64,000 nt of DNA from Margaritifera margaritifera. Taxonomy: Eukaryota > Mollusca > Bivalvia > Unionida > Margaritiferidae. The position numbers were made by a program, and so were the translations under genes. The notes beneath the pieces were generated by a model. That model was not told the DNA's origin. It did no database searches and worked only from the letters and a program-made list of their open reading frames with translations. The stretch covers positions 9,303,501 through 9,367,500 of the forward strand of contig JAQPZY010001688.1 in NCBI GenBank assembly GCA_029931535.1, in the 5' to 3' direction. Positions 23,117-34,663 of the stretch are shown in pieces. Each line of letters starts with the position of its first letter. Positions within the stretch are counted from its first letter, which is position 1.

Positions 23117-24060
23117 AATACCGATTTTAAAACCGCGTTCCATGCTGATATACAACGAGACATTTGGGAATTGGAAAGAACGCTTTAATGGTAGTACTAT
23201 TGAACTCATAGACCAAAATACAATCGATTGGAAAACTGAAGCATTGACGATCTTTATTACCAAAAATGCAAATCGATATTTTGAAAAAACGGTGCATTTT
23301 CTGGAAGGGAAATTTAATGTTCGTATTAAAGATAATGGTCATTGGTTTAATGGCGAATGTAGAGAAAAAAGTAAACGAGATGAAAGTGCTTTGACTAATT
23401 GCAATTCTTTCAAATCCGATGTAAATAGAAGGAAATACATACTGAAGAAAAAAGAATACAAAAAGTTCTGCCGAACGCGTAAATTACTCAACAATAGATA
23501 GAGAGGGCAAAATTGCATGATTTACGAAAAAAAAAATCCACGTGAGTTTGGGAATCTTTAGAAAGTCCCAAATGTTTCAGTAATTATTCGAATGATTGTT
23601 GTGATTTTTATGAACATTTTAAGAAACTCGCAACAACATTGCCAAAAAATAATACTGGTCAATTAGAGCAGAGTATAAACATACAAGACTAAGATATAAC
23701 TGAGTATTTAAACGAACTAATATTTGCAGAGTTGGATACTCCAATTAAAATTGAAGAATTTAGCTCAGCTTTACAAAATTTAAACAACAATTAATCACCA
23801 GGTCTTGACACAGTTTTGAATGAATACATTATTGAGTGATCTCCACTTTTATCAAATTGCATGCTGAAACTTTTTAATATGACATCTAGAAGCGGTATTT
23901 ATCCTTCAAATTGGAGCAAGGGTCTTTGTATACCAATTTTTAAAATGGTGATCCATCCGATGCAAATAATTATAGAGGAATAACACTGCTTAGCTGTATA
24001 GGAAAAGTTTTCACTAGCATATTAATTCAAATACTCTCCTCTTGGGCTATTAAATATTAT
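23117..24060 (+). pseudogene. LINE 1 ORF2, linker and start of reverse transcriptase
   Basis: After the endonuclease, a Lys-rich linker (KSKRDESALTNCNSFK, 23370-23410) leads to reverse-transcriptase block 0/1 sequence: SPGLDTV, LKLFNMTSRSGIYPSNWSKG and ANNYRGITLLSCIGKVFTSI near 23990-24020. The catalytic palm is absent because the copy ends near 24060. Confidence 0.8.
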
Positions 24061-24234
24061 ATTATTAAGTCCTTTCTTGTGTACAGGAATAATATATCCA
24101 TCTAACTATATTTTGGGAACATGACTTGTATTCAAAATAGTAACACATAGTTTATGTGGAAAAGGAACCAGTGTGTCGGCACCATGAATAAAAAAAAATC
24201 AATAAAAATTAATTAAAAATATTTGACACTTTTT

Positions 24235-24569
24235 AAATTGTGTATTGCTTTACTAATTCCATCACGAGAAAGCACAGTATTTTATTCATCAAATATGAAT
24301 CAAGTTTCAGAAAAGTAATATCTTCAGAGTCGTTTTTAATAATTACATTATCTGACATAAGATCAGATTTAATATATAAAACAAGACCACCAGAATCCCG
24401 TTTGCCGGTCCCTTTTTCTCCGTATATTAGAACCAGAGTATTCAAAACTATGTACCTCAGGCTCTGATAATTCATGTGTCCATGTCTCCTTTAAGAGAAC
24501 AATATCATTTTCTTTGCAACCTGTAATAAGTTCTTTAGTCTGAAGCTTATTTACCTTAAGGGTCACCAA
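24235..24569 (-). pseudogene. LINE endonuclease fragment, minus strand
   Basis: Reading leftward from 24569: KENDIVLLKETWTHELSEPE, FEYSGSNIRR, then after a frameshift GGLVLYIKSDLM, ITFLKLDS. This is the N-terminal part of the same type of APE endonuclease as the neighbours (LLxETW is the metal-binding Glu region), in the opposite orientation. It is cut off before the GDxN motif. A C-rich run at 24571-24589 sits just upstream of it. Confidence 0.75.
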
Positions 24570-24595
24570 CCCCCAACCCCCCCCCCCCGACCGTC

Positions 24596-25120
24596 TTAAT
24601 GAGATTCATGAACAAAATCAGTCAGTTCTACGATTGTCCCTATCAAAACAGAAGTTTGCAGATGAGAGTGTTCACGCGCATGAGCTACATTTGCACGATT
24701 CGCTCTTCTACTAGAATTTGCAAAACTAGGTTTCACACTACCACTATGATGGTATCTAATTTGTTCGATCCTACCCACCTTCCACCCCCTAATTTCATTA
24801 AGTATTCTGACTGTAGAAGCTGGATCAGCACCAATTCTGAGCTGACTTAATCTAATGCCAAGTCCATGACTTTTAAGTGCATTTCGTGCAATATTGCCAA
24901 CATTAGCTGATGAGCGGATACAAATACAACTTACATCATTTGCATAATGTATACTGATATAAACATCTCTTTCTTCTATATTATTATTTGTTGACTGAGT
25001 ATTGGTAAGACTAACTTCTGCGTTCTGCACATCGACATTGCTAGCCAAAGAGTAAATATTTTTGTGACAAAATATCATCGGCCTAATCACTGTACTTGCC
25101 TTAACCGTCTCCTCCGCCAT
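24596..25120 (-). CDS. Unidentified 174-codon open frame, probably element-derived
   Basis: The longest uninterrupted frame in the LINE cluster starts at ATG 25120 (MAEETVKASTVIRPMIF) and ends at 24596. The middle is rich in Asn/Ser (TNTQSTNNNIEERD), followed by SSANVGNIARNALKSHGLGI and a basic C-terminus (SSRRANRANVAHAREHSH). It lies immediately upstream of, and on the same strand as, the LINE endonuclease fragment, so it could be an ORF1-like gene. Alternatively, the AATAAA-containing duplication at 25192-25360 may be an LTR remnant, making this a gag-like start. I recognise no domain. Confidence 0.35.
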   Translation of the reverse strand: MAEETVKASTVIRPMIFCHKNIYSLASNVDVQNAEVSLTNTQSTNNNIEERDVYISIHYANDVSCICIRSSANVGNIARNALKSHGLGIRLSQLRIGADPASTVRILNEIRGWKVGRIEQIRYHHSGSVKPSFANSSRRANRANVAHAREHSHLQTSVLIGTIVELTDFVHESH

Positions 25121-25191
25121 ATCCCCATCGTACCTGTCCTATCCCTTAGCATTAGCAGCACCATCAGCTGGATTAATGTGTTGCTGGACGT

Positions 25192-25361
25192 CAAATGACA
25201 CGGCAATGATTACATAAAGGACTGCAAGTTAGAACTCAACTTTATTTACTCTCAGATCAATGCACAGTTAGCACGAGAGGTTCATAAGCAAATGACACGG
25301 CAACGATTACATGAAGGATTGCAAGTTACAACTGAACTTTATTTACTCTCAGAGCAATGCA
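25192..25361. repeat. Two-copy direct duplication, 97-bp spacing
   Basis: About 73 bp, starting CAAATGACACGGCAA, is repeated with a spacing of 97 bp and about 90% identity. On the minus strand each copy contains AATAAAGTT. Confidence 0.85.
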
Positions 25362-25364
25362 CAT

Positions 25365-26210
25365 GAGCAAATATAAGTAAAGGCCGTTACCACACTATAA
25401 AAGAGAAGCAAACGTCACAAAGCGTCAGTCAAAACTTGACTTTTCCTGACCTAGGTTACTCGTTACAGGTACTACTTGACTGTTTGGTCTAAGATACTGG
25501 CCGACACCATATTAATTACCTATCAATTCTAGCTAGCTCTCGACTGAGGCTAATTACCTATCGCCAAATGCCAAACTCAAGCGCGTGCCGACACGCACTG
25601 GCCGATGACCAATACTATTGCTAGAAAAGGTATTAGACATTAGGTTATCACAGAGACAAAGGTAAGTTTGGCGGACACTCTGGTCTAATGACCTACTGAA
25701 GTTGACAGGCGTAGTCATATACAAGAAAGACCAGACACGGCAAGTTCTGGTGCTGCAGTGCGGCCGATGGAAGAACACCCTCATCAACAGGATGATAGCA
25801 GTCGAAAGGTGAATCTGGAGAACACAAGTAGAGATGTTGGTTCCACTTCAAGTACGAAAGTTGAAATATGATCACGAATGGTAGGCTTGAACGGAACAGA
25901 AAATTACAGCTTCTGGGATAAATAGAAATATCAATGGAAGAACACATGAGACAAATAGACCACAGGCAACCAGGAAAGCTCCCATGTTGTATAGTGCTAG
26001 TGTAAAAAATCATTAAAAAACCTCTCATAGTAATACCATTCAAAGCGGTTCCAAAAATCAGAAATTTCCAAATTGCAGAGGAATAATGCGTGATCAACAT
26101 GGAAATTCTCCCCAGTTGTTGGGTTAGTGAAGGTGTTAATGCTACTGAGACCCAGGACCATCTGGAGAAGACATACTTACTACCTTTGAGGCTAGCCTTG
26201 TAGAGCATTC
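25365..26210. other. Unassigned sequence between LINE fragments
   Basis: A minus-strand open frame of 171 codons (25693-26208) is Leu/Ser/Tyr-rich with no motif. Since LINE 2 begins on the plus strand near 26215, this region may contain its decayed 5' part. A short direct repeat (TTAATTACCTATC) flanks 25513-25565. Confidence 0.35.
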
Positions 26211-26214
26211 AAGG

Positions 26215-26501
26215 ATCTGCTACTAAATCTACAAACAATCCGGAATTACCAGAGCTGCGGGAATTTTTTGAACAAAATACTTTCATATTATTAACAGAAT
26301 GTTGGATTTCAGAATTTTGAGATATAATTATGAAATATTTTAATTTTTTTCCACTTCATATAAAATCTTAAGAAAAAATTGCAAAAAGGGATTCTGTGCG
26401 TTTAATCATGTACTATACACAATCAATTAGAGATTGTTTAGAATTAGTTGATAGTGATTCTGACGATATAATCTGTGTAAAATTAAAATAAAATTATTTT
26501 A

Positions 26502-26575
<74 letters not shown>

Positions 26576-26950
26576 TCATTCATGTTATGTAGTACCAGGG
26601 GGATCAAGGCAAATTGATTTACACGCGATACATACACTGTATAGTCACAATACTGAAATGAAGACTGTTGCCGCCAGTAGCTAGTTATTATCTCATATGT
26701 GGTGATTTTAATGTTCGAACGTGCTATGTCCCAGATTTCGTCCAGGACGATAAAACAACTCACTTGCCTTTACCTATTGATTACATTAGTGATTGTAACA
26801 TTCCATGTGCGTCGAGAGACCGAGGCCAAGGCAATGAAAATGGTTATATACTTTTAGAGTTATGCAAAATGAAAAAATTACGAATTTTGAATGGAAGAAT
26901 TGGCACTGACAAAAATGTTGGTGAATTTACTTTTAGTAGATTATGTCATT
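26215..26950 (+). pseudogene. LINE 2 endonuclease domain
   Basis: The start reads LPELREFFEQNTFILLTECW (metal-binding Glu region), followed by VRLIMYYTQSI, DSDDIICVKLK and, past the (TA)n tract, YYLICGDFNVRTC (GDxN motif) and GRIGTDKNVGEFTF. The latter aligns with RLGDDADKGQYTCF of LINE 1, so both belong to one family group. The C-terminal S-D-H end of the domain is missing, deleted after 26950. Confidence 0.8.
26502..26572. repeat. (TA)n microsatellite inside LINE 2
   Basis: About 35 TA units splitting the endonuclease domain. Confidence 0.95.
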
Positions 26951-27359
26951 GGTAGTCATTCTTTATTCACTAGTATTACCTCATTCATCGTAGGAGGACC
27001 AATTGCTTTTTTTATACCATTGTATTGTATATTTTACTCTCAATATCTTTTGTATATATAGTTCTCCAAACGTACATGGCAGATGAAACGAAAAGCAGTA
27101 GAAGTAGCAGATATGTTTAGAATAGTGACAAATGAGTGGAATATGTGTCAAATGTGAATAGTGAAAATTTATCATTTACGTTAGATAATATAATTATCAA
27201 ACTTAACAATACTGATATTTGGGAAGAAGTGATAAAGAATGTTTTCATATAATTAACAGATGTCATTGTCATTAAAACAATTGTAGAGAAAGTAACTGTT
27301 TCTAGTATTTCGAGTAAACCACCTTTGTATTGTTGCTCAGACTCGAAAAATATGTCAGA

Positions 27360-29060
27360 AAAAGAGTAGTTATTATAGACCTGTCCTAACGGGTGCAAAT
27401 AGACATACTATGTGCAAATCTAGATCAAGGTTCAGAAAATGTATCAAACAATACACTGACAAGTAGACTGATAAGTTGCTAAAGGTCCGAAACAAAAGCG
27501 CTAAAGATTATTGGAAAATGCTAAGTCGTGTGGTTATGGCAAGCACTCTAAAATTTCTGAAGATGAATTTGCAAACTTTTTAAGTTATTAAATCAGCCTG
27601 AGGATCCTTTATTCAATTTATGCGATGAAGAAATCCAGACTTACAATGATTATATACTTGAGGGCAGGGAACTTTTATTTGATGAACTTAATATATTTAT
27701 AAATAGTGACGAAAGTCCTAAGTCCATTAAAAATTAATGCTCGCCAAAAGTGCTGGTCAGGATAAAATATGGAATGAGTTTGTAATCTATGGCTCTACAC
27801 GGTTGTTGACCTGTTTACAGTCTTTTTTAATATTATTTTCTTGATACTGGCATTTTTCTACAGTCATGGTCAGAAGGATATATCATACCCTTGCATAAAA
27901 GAGCCCGGTTAGTGACTATGAAAACCATAGATGGATTATTTTACTTAGTGTAATATGAAAGCGTTTCACCCTTTGTTTGAATCATAGATTAAATTAGTGG
28001 GCGGAAGAAGACGCTGTTTATATTGAGACTCAAGCTATATTCAGATAAAAAATGTCTACTATTGTTAATATATTTACACTGAACGGATTAATCATGCATC
28101 TAATTAATTCAGATAAAATTTATTTAGTGCATTTATTGAATTGAAAATGCATTAGATTATATTGTAAGAGAATTGTTACAGTTTAAGCTTGTTAAAATTG
28201 GCGGTAGAATACCCAGTACAATGAAATCGATGTACTCTACTGTGGGTAACAAAGTTAAATATAATACTGATCTTTCTTATGAATTTTATTGCAAAACTGG
28301 TGTACGACAAAGAGAATGTTTATAATCGTTTTTTTTTTTGTTTTTTTTTTTTTTGCAGTCTTTATTAGTGACGTAGAGAACACATTTATTGAAAAGGGCA
28401 TTGATGGTATTGACATTGGTATGATAAAGATTTTCTTTATATTGTATGCTGACGGTACTGTAATTGTTTCAGCAAGGATGGTTTACAAAAGGAATTAGAT
28501 ACATTCAAAGACTATTTTAAATGGAAATTAGTAACAAATACAGCTAAAACTAAAGTTATGATTTTTCGGAAAGGTGGTATAGTCGCGAATACCAAAAGAA
28601 TTGAGTATGTTGGAACTTAAATTGAAATTGCCAGTAAATTTGGATACTTAGGAATTGTTTTTACGACGGGTGGCTCATTTACAGAAGCCTAAGGAACTTT
28701 AGCAGGACAAGCACTTAAATCTATGTTTTCATTGAATAAGTACATGTACATATTTTTGGATATACCGCCAAACAGTTTATGCAAATTTTTTACAACTTCT
28801 TATAGCTCAGTTCTACCAAATGGTGCAGATGTGTGACGATTCATACAAGGCAATATTGTTGAAAGAGTTCATTTGTGTTTTAGCAAAAATACTTTAGGTG
28901 TTAAACATTCAACACAGAATGAGATTGTATATGGTGAATTGGGAAGAGTTCGTCTTAGAATACTTAGACTCTTTAAGATTATTAAATATTGGTTAAAATG
29001 TTTAAATTCGAGCAGTATGAAATATGCAAAAAATGTGTATGATATTTTGATGATGTAGAA
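27360..29060 (+). pseudogene. LINE 2 reverse transcriptase and C-terminal region
   Basis: Pieces in three frames give the linker (KGPKQKR..., ENAKSCGYGKHSKISEDEF), then MKSMYSTVGNKVKYNTDLSY and KTGVRQRE (RT blocks 3-4), LYADGTVIVS at about 28442 and ELDTFKDYFKWKLVTNTAKT with KVMIFRKGG. The catalytic Y-A-D-D here is Y-A-D-G, so the enzyme would be dead. A poly-T run (28328-28356) interrupts block 4. The C-terminal part (LGVKHSTQNEIVYGELGRVR, LRLFKIIKYWLKCLN) ends at 29058. Confidence 0.85.
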
Positions 29061-29410
29061 TCTGTAGTAAACCCAAATAAAATTTGATGGGAAGTAAGAA
29101 TTAAAGAACATTTAGAAGCATCTAGTTTTGGACACGCATAGTTGCAACAAGGTGTAGGTCATGTTGATGTGTTCGTACAATTACTAAAGCAACGTTTGAA
29201 ATATCCTTTTGCTAAAAATTGGAATTCTAGGCTTGAATCCTGTAGTAGAACAGTTTCAATTACACTGTGTAATTTGAAGATACTAGTTTATATTGCATAT
29301 TGTTAAATATGTGTATGCCGTTACTTCACTTTGATAATAATTAATTTTGTACATTTATATGTTTACAAAATGCCAATATGCTAACGTACAATAAAGATTC
29401 TTCCATTCCT

Positions 29411-30042
29411 AATTTTGACAGATTGCTTTTTATTGACATGTCAAAAAACTTCTGGTCACACAAATTTTGAATGGTAAACAAATGTAAGTACTACACGTAT
29501 AGCTATCTCTATATCTGTCTATTTCTATATTTAAATATACGCTTTTATAAACTTAACCTATATTAATATATTTCACAGTATTAAATAAAATTGACGCATC
29601 GCTTGCAAACTATGTCCAACCACGCAGGTACGTTATATGTAAATTCACAGTCAGCATTTCGTGGCTTTCACATAATGAAAACAAAATACATGGTCAATGA
29701 AGAGATACAACCTTTTGAAGTCAATTGCATTTTTATTTTGCAAGGGAAGTATAATACCGAAAAATGATGCAAAAAACAAATTTCATCCTCAATAGAGACA
29801 TATAGTATACAATATACAATAAAATTAGGACCTTTTGCTCAAAATACACCTTTGAATAACGTGAATCTTGATTGCAGTGTAAGCAACACAAACATGTACT
29901 GTATTTATATAAACAGACGCGTCATTGATCCTTTCCTTAATCACCGACAATGTTGTCAAAAACACATGTGTGATGTTTTCAAAATGTCCTAGACCATTAA
30001 ACTTTAAGCATAGGTGAATAATGATGACTTAAGGAATGTACA

Positions 30043-30085
<43 letters not shown>

Positions 30086-30380
30086 ATATTCTTCTATTCT
30101 TGTGTGCTATTGGGCTAAAGCCATAGGCGTGTTTTTGAAAAAATATATACAGTTTTTAACGCTGTAGCTTAGGCCACGAATTCAGTTAGTCTAATTACGA
30201 AAAGGGTTTATTCTTGTCAAACTACCGATATTTGAGTATCATGTAATACAAGACGCACAATACAGTAGAGTCATTAATTTTGTTTAACAAATTAGCAGAG
30301 TATACATAAATACAGAACATACGCGGTGAGTAATTTGATATTAGAACCACACAACTAAGAGGTCAGCCTTAAGTAAAGCA
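29411..30380. other. Spacer with (CA)n tract
   Basis: No gene seen. A CA tract of about 20 units lies at 30042-30083. Confidence 0.5.
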
Positions 30381-30508
30381 AGATTTATGATTACCTTATG
30401 CAGATGGGCACAGTTCCCCATATTTATGATTACCTTATGCAGATGGGCACAATCCCCCAGATTTATGATTACCTTTCTTATGCAGATGGGCACAGTCTCC
30501 CAGATTTT
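30381..30508. repeat. About 40-bp tandem repeat, three copies
   Basis: Three copies of a 40-46-bp unit containing TTTATGATTACC and TTATGCAGATGGGCACA; the last carries a TTTCTT insertion. Confidence 0.9.
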
Positions 30509-30809
30509 TGTCTAGCTATTATAATAGCTGGTCTAAAAAAATTTCGAAGTCGTCTGCTTCAGAGATAAAATGTGCTATTTATTAGTGATTTTTGAAGTGC
30601 TGAATTCCAATATGTCAATTAAAACAACTGATTGGCTACTGTTTCCAAGATATTTAAGTTTTTACATTTTACGTCTATGTATATTGTGTACATAGTAGAG
30701 TTTTAATTATAAATTGTAAACCTAGGTCTTTTCATGTGTTTATGGTTGCTTTACATGATAATATTTCACCTGTCCTGTTTATGTAACACTTTAAAAAACA
30801 GCAAAAGGG

Positions 30810-32526
30810 TTATATAAATAAAAAATGTATTGAAACAAAAGTAAAAAAAACTCGGCTCTTCTTGGCTTGTCTCTTGTATTCATTAAATGGAGCATCTTTT
30901 GTCACTGTCCAGCAATAGTCTGCAAGCATTGATGGGCTCCATTTGCCCCGATAGCGTTTCTCCATTGTTGCAATGTGCTGGTGAAATCGCTCGCCATGCT
31001 CGTCGCTCACTGCTCCGCAGTTCGGTGGAAACAAATCTAGATGAGAGTGCAAAAAATGTATCTTTAGTGACATGTTGCAACCAAGGCTTTTGTATGCCTT
31101 GAGGAGGTTTTCCACCAACTCCCTGTAGTTGTCTGCCTTGTTGTTTCCGAGAAAATTTGTAGCCACTAACTGGAAGGCTTTCCATGCCGTCTTTTCCTTG
31201 CCACGCAGTGCACGGTGAAATGCATCATCTCGAAAAAGTTCACGAATCTGAGGACCAACAAAGACACCTTCCTTTATCTTAGCTTCACTTAACCTTGGAA
31301 ATTTTCCACGGAGGTACTTGAAAGCTGCTTGTGTTTTGTCCATTGCCTTGGCAAACTTCTTCATCAGACCCAGCTTGATGTGCAAGGGTGGTAACAAAAT
31401 CTTCCTTGATTCAACAAGTGGTGGATGCTGAACATTTTTTTATCCCAGGCTCCAGTGACTGTCGGAGCGGCCAATCTCTCTTGATGTAGTGGGAATCTCT
31501 CGCACGACTGTCCCATTCGCAGAGAAAACAGCAGTACTTTGTGTATCCGGTCTGCAGACCAAGCAAGGGAGCAAGAACCTTGAAATCGCCACAAAGCTGC
31601 CACTGATATTGATAATAGTTTATGCACCTCAAATGTTGTTTCATGTTTTCATAGGTTTCCTTCATATGGACTGCATGACCAACAGGAATTGATGGCAAAA
31701 CACTGCCATTATGCAGCAAAACAGCTTTAAGACTCGTCTTCGATGAATCAATGAACAGTCTCCACTCATCTGGATCATGAACGATGTTGTGGGCTGCCAT
31801 CACACCATCGATGTTTTTGCAGGCTACAAGATCACCTTCCATGAAGAAGAATGGGAAAGGATCCTTTTGACGGAACATGGAAACCCTAACATCACCTGCC
31901 AGGAGATTCCTCTGCTGTAGCCTGGAGCCCAACATCTCTGCCTTACTCTTGGGTAGTTCCAAATCCCTGACAAGGTCATTCAGTTCACCTTGTGTTATGA
32001 GGTGTGGTTCAGAGGAGGAGGATGGGAGAAAATATGGTCATGTGACATTGATGGTTCAGGACTAGCAGTTTCATCCTCTTCCTCTTCCTCGTCTGACTCA
32101 AGTGAGAATGATTCTGGTGCATAAGGAACAGGCAGTCCTTCTCATTGGGGTACTGGGCGTATAGCTGACGGAATGTTTGGATAATGCACAGTCCACTTTT
32201 TCTTCTTTGACACACCTTTCCCAACTGGAGGCACCATGCAGAAGTAACAAATGCTGATATGATCTGTTGGCTCTCTCCAAATTATTGGCATTGCAAAAGG
32301 CATAGATTTCCTTTTCCTGTTCAACCACTGGCGAAGATTTGTTGCACAAGTGTTGCAGCATATGCGTGGGACCCACCTCTTGTCCTGATCTCCAATTTTG
32401 CAGCCAAATATAAAGGTGATAGGCTTTCTTAACCATAGTGGTTATACTGCGCTTTTGTGATGCAAAAGTCACTTCACCACAAACAAAGCAGAAGTTATAT
32501 GCATTGTTCACACAAGTACGAGGCAT
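30810..32526 (-). pseudogene. Recurrent transposon-like protein (SDEHGERFHQ family), frameshifted
   Basis: Reading leftward from ATG 32526: a Cys-containing N-terminus (NFCFVCGEVTFAS), several frameshifts between 32.45 and 31.97 kb (with KRKSMPFAMPIIWREPTDHI and ICYFCMVPPVGKGVS in one frame), a clean 183-codon frame 31962-31411 (LPKSKAEMLGSRLQQRNLLA, FLCEWDSRARDSHY), then a frameshift and a 195-codon frame 31397-30810 with SLKIHFLHSHLDLFP, GAVSDEHGERFHQ and LADYCW. I know this protein as one repeated many times in arthropod, cnidarian and mollusc genomes, usually annotated as hypothetical. The copy number implies a mobile element, but I cannot assign a transposase class. Only a few frame changes are present, so this is a fairly young copy. 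Confidence 0.75.
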
Positions 32527-32663
32527 CTCTGCTCACTTTGGCTAAACAGAAATGTGTCCCTTTGCAAAATCAGACAATGACAAATAAGAGAGCACGACAC
32601 TGTATGATTTGTAGAGCTGATATAGGACAATTTCTTCAGCAGAGTGATGTAAACTTAGTTATG

Positions 32664-32744
32664 ATTGCATCATCCATGACTTCTAGGAATAACATGATGC
32701 AATTCATATCATGTATGATGCAATATCAGCTTCAGATTGCATCA
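32664..32744. promoter_or_regulatory. Cluster of four TGATGCAAT motifs upstream of the transposon-like gene
   Basis: ATTGCATCA at 32664, TGATGCAAT at 32695 and 32716, and ATTGCATCA at 32736 lie 138-218 bp upstream of the minus-strand start at 32526. The motif equals the composite C/EBP-ATF (amino-acid response) element known from animals; it could equally be a transposase-binding subterminal repeat of this element. Two copies on each strand form an inverted arrangement. Confidence 0.5.
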
Positions 32745-32759
32745 TTCATTGTTTTGCCT

Positions 32760-33570
32760 AAAAAACAAGTACTGTCCAAACCCAGTCATAGATTTATTCA
32801 TAGCTCCAGTCAAAGATGTATTTTAGTCATTTCGGCGTTAAATTGAGATCCTTTCCCTTTATAACTCACTTATCCTCCGCCATTCCCAAGTCAAGGGTCG
32901 TATATACTGACCCAGTATAATATCTTTAAAACTAGAGCCAATCAACAATTTTAAGCATCATTTTCGTTCTCAGTGACCCAGAATTAGTAAAGTTTGACAA
33001 CATTGATTGCGGAAGCATTTTGGCTGTAGACCAGTGTTATCTTTAATATGCCAGTCTTTCTTTCAGCACTCATTAATTTCCCTGTCTGTCTGTCTATCAA
33101 TCTATCTACCTGACTGTCTTCTGAAGCAAAAAGTTGGGAACAAAATCTCCCACACACAATGGAAGCTGATTAGTTATTGTTTAAATGAGAAATTTGAATA
33201 GAAGCTGTCACATCGAGTTGATAAGATTTTAAGCATGACGTTGGATAGTGACAACAATGGTTTTCTTTTTAATTCTAAAATATATATTCTATAAAAAGAT
33301 AGACAAAGACGGACAGGTGCCATCTTTTCGCGAGCTATTAAAGTAAAGTACACTCGTTCAATTTATTCCAGAAAAATGTGAAATGTGAAAGAAACACTCT
33401 CAAGAGCAGAGTTCTCTATTTGTATGACTCAGCCGTATGGAAGCAAAGATGGCAAGTGTCCGCCATTGTCTTTATTTATATAGATACTATATAAAGATAA
33501 GCACTGTTTAATAATCATGGAAGACAAATGATTATGAATTATGAATTCAAGTAGTATATATATTGTGCTT
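32760..33570. other. Spacer flanking element 2
   Basis: No coding signal. A short TCTG/TCTA run lies at 33079-33115. Confidence 0.45.
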
Positions 33571-33739
33571 TCTAGCGCAAAAAGTGTTGTATTTTGGTGT
33601 AAAAACTTCGTATTGTTTTGGGACTTTTTTTTAAAAAAGGCTAAAAACTCTTTTATTAATTTTTATGAAAAGTTTTATTATTTTTAACCGATATTCTCTA
33701 GTTCTTACCCTATCTTTCTAGTCGTGAATAAAACAGCTT

Positions 33740-34280
33740 TTTACTGGAATTTCCGAAGTTTTTTCATTACAACATTTATACCCAAATGACTAAGAATCTG
33801 CATCAAATTATAACATTTAAAACCAAACTTCATATTTATGTATTAATGTTTAAATGAAAAAACTAAATATTGCACCGAAAAAAGAGCCAGGGTTTGAATA
33901 CCTAGCATTTAAGTCTATAAACTCACCAATATAAAACCAAAACTATAACAATCAATAAGTTTAGATGGGAATAATTGTAAAGTACATTTTCACAAAATAT
34001 GTATTGCAACAAAATATCACATAAAAATACCTTGGAAAAAGGTCGTAGTTAAATTTCGAAATATAACATATGCTCAATACTCGGATAAGAGGAAAGCTAC
34101 TAGAAAAAGTTTCACATAGTTGAATAGTGAAGCTCACGGACAGTATACACTTCGAGGTTTTGTAGCAAAGCTTTTAGAAAAAAAGAAGAAAATTCAAACC
34201 AGAAGTGGCTAGACAGCTCTTGAAGAATTTAACTACAAGTGAATTACTACAAATATACATACCAAAAGTTGATTATACTA
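33740..34280 (+). repeat. Left terminal inverted repeat of element 2
   Basis: Aligned against the reverse complement of 44780-45345, shared words occur in order: TTCCG, ACAA(C/T)ATTTA, TAAGAAT, GCATTTAA, TAAACCAAAACTATAA, GGAATAATTGTAA and AAAGGAAAGCTAC. Identity by eye is about 65-75% with small indels. It includes most of gene P. Confidence 0.75.
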
Positions 34281-34411
34281 AAACTGATTCAGCCTGGAAA
34301 CTATGGTTACAATATTACACATTTTATTTTAGTAAATACACTTCTTATGATCATCGATACATAGAGCTATTTCCATTCAATGAAAGAAACTATATTATAT
34401 GTAATGAATGA
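34040..34411 (+). pseudogene. Polinton protein P, left-TIR copy
   Basis: Frameshifted pieces (SDKRKAT, IVKLTDSIHFEVL, KKRRKF, ARQLLKNLTTSELLQIYIP) match the minus-strand copy at 44.78-45.05 kb. Here the coding extends past the inverted repeat into VDYTKTDSAWKLWLQYYTF. The start codon is lost. A plus-strand polymerase fragment follows after 250 bp, so P could be the N-terminal region of the polymerase gene; that is inference. Confidence 0.5.
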
Positions 34412-34663
34412 AACGATTGAGAATAACAAACACGTTTCAAACGAAAAAAATAAAATTAAAAAAAATATAAATAATCAGTATTCATAGTGGTGTTGAACGA
34501 GAATATGTTTCTATATCAAAAAGTACAAATGCATTTGAAGATTCAAGTGTAGAAATACAATGAACAGCGATATATTAAAAAGAAAAAAAATGATGATCTT
34601 ATATTGATGGACTGATCTTCAATCTTAACTGAAAAAATATTGAGCACTGAAGACTAACATATA

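Larger units (their letters stand above)
21250..24190 (+). mobile_element. APE-type LINE 1, 3'-truncated and inactive
   Basis: ORF1, endonuclease and the N-terminal portion of a reverse transcriptase occur in the canonical order on the plus strand. The reverse transcriptase stops near 24060, and an A-rich tail-like stretch (AATAAA-containing) lies at 24187-24215. Many stops and frameshifts interrupt the frames. The clade cannot be assigned by eye; the second LINE at 26.2 kb has a closely similar endonuclease. Confidence 0.85.
26215..29410 (+). mobile_element. APE-type LINE 2, nearly full-length ORF2, inactive
   Basis: Endonuclease, reverse transcriptase and C-terminal region appear in order on the plus strand, and the copy ends with a polyadenylation-type AATAAAGATTCTTCCATTCC at 29389. 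The endonuclease is interrupted by a (TA)n tract at 26502-26572. Frameshifts and stops occur throughout. Confidence 0.85.

Noticed and set aside
25693..26208. 171-codon minus-strand frame
   Set aside because: No motif, low-complexity hydrophobic composition, and it overlaps the probable 5' region of the plus-strand LINE 2.
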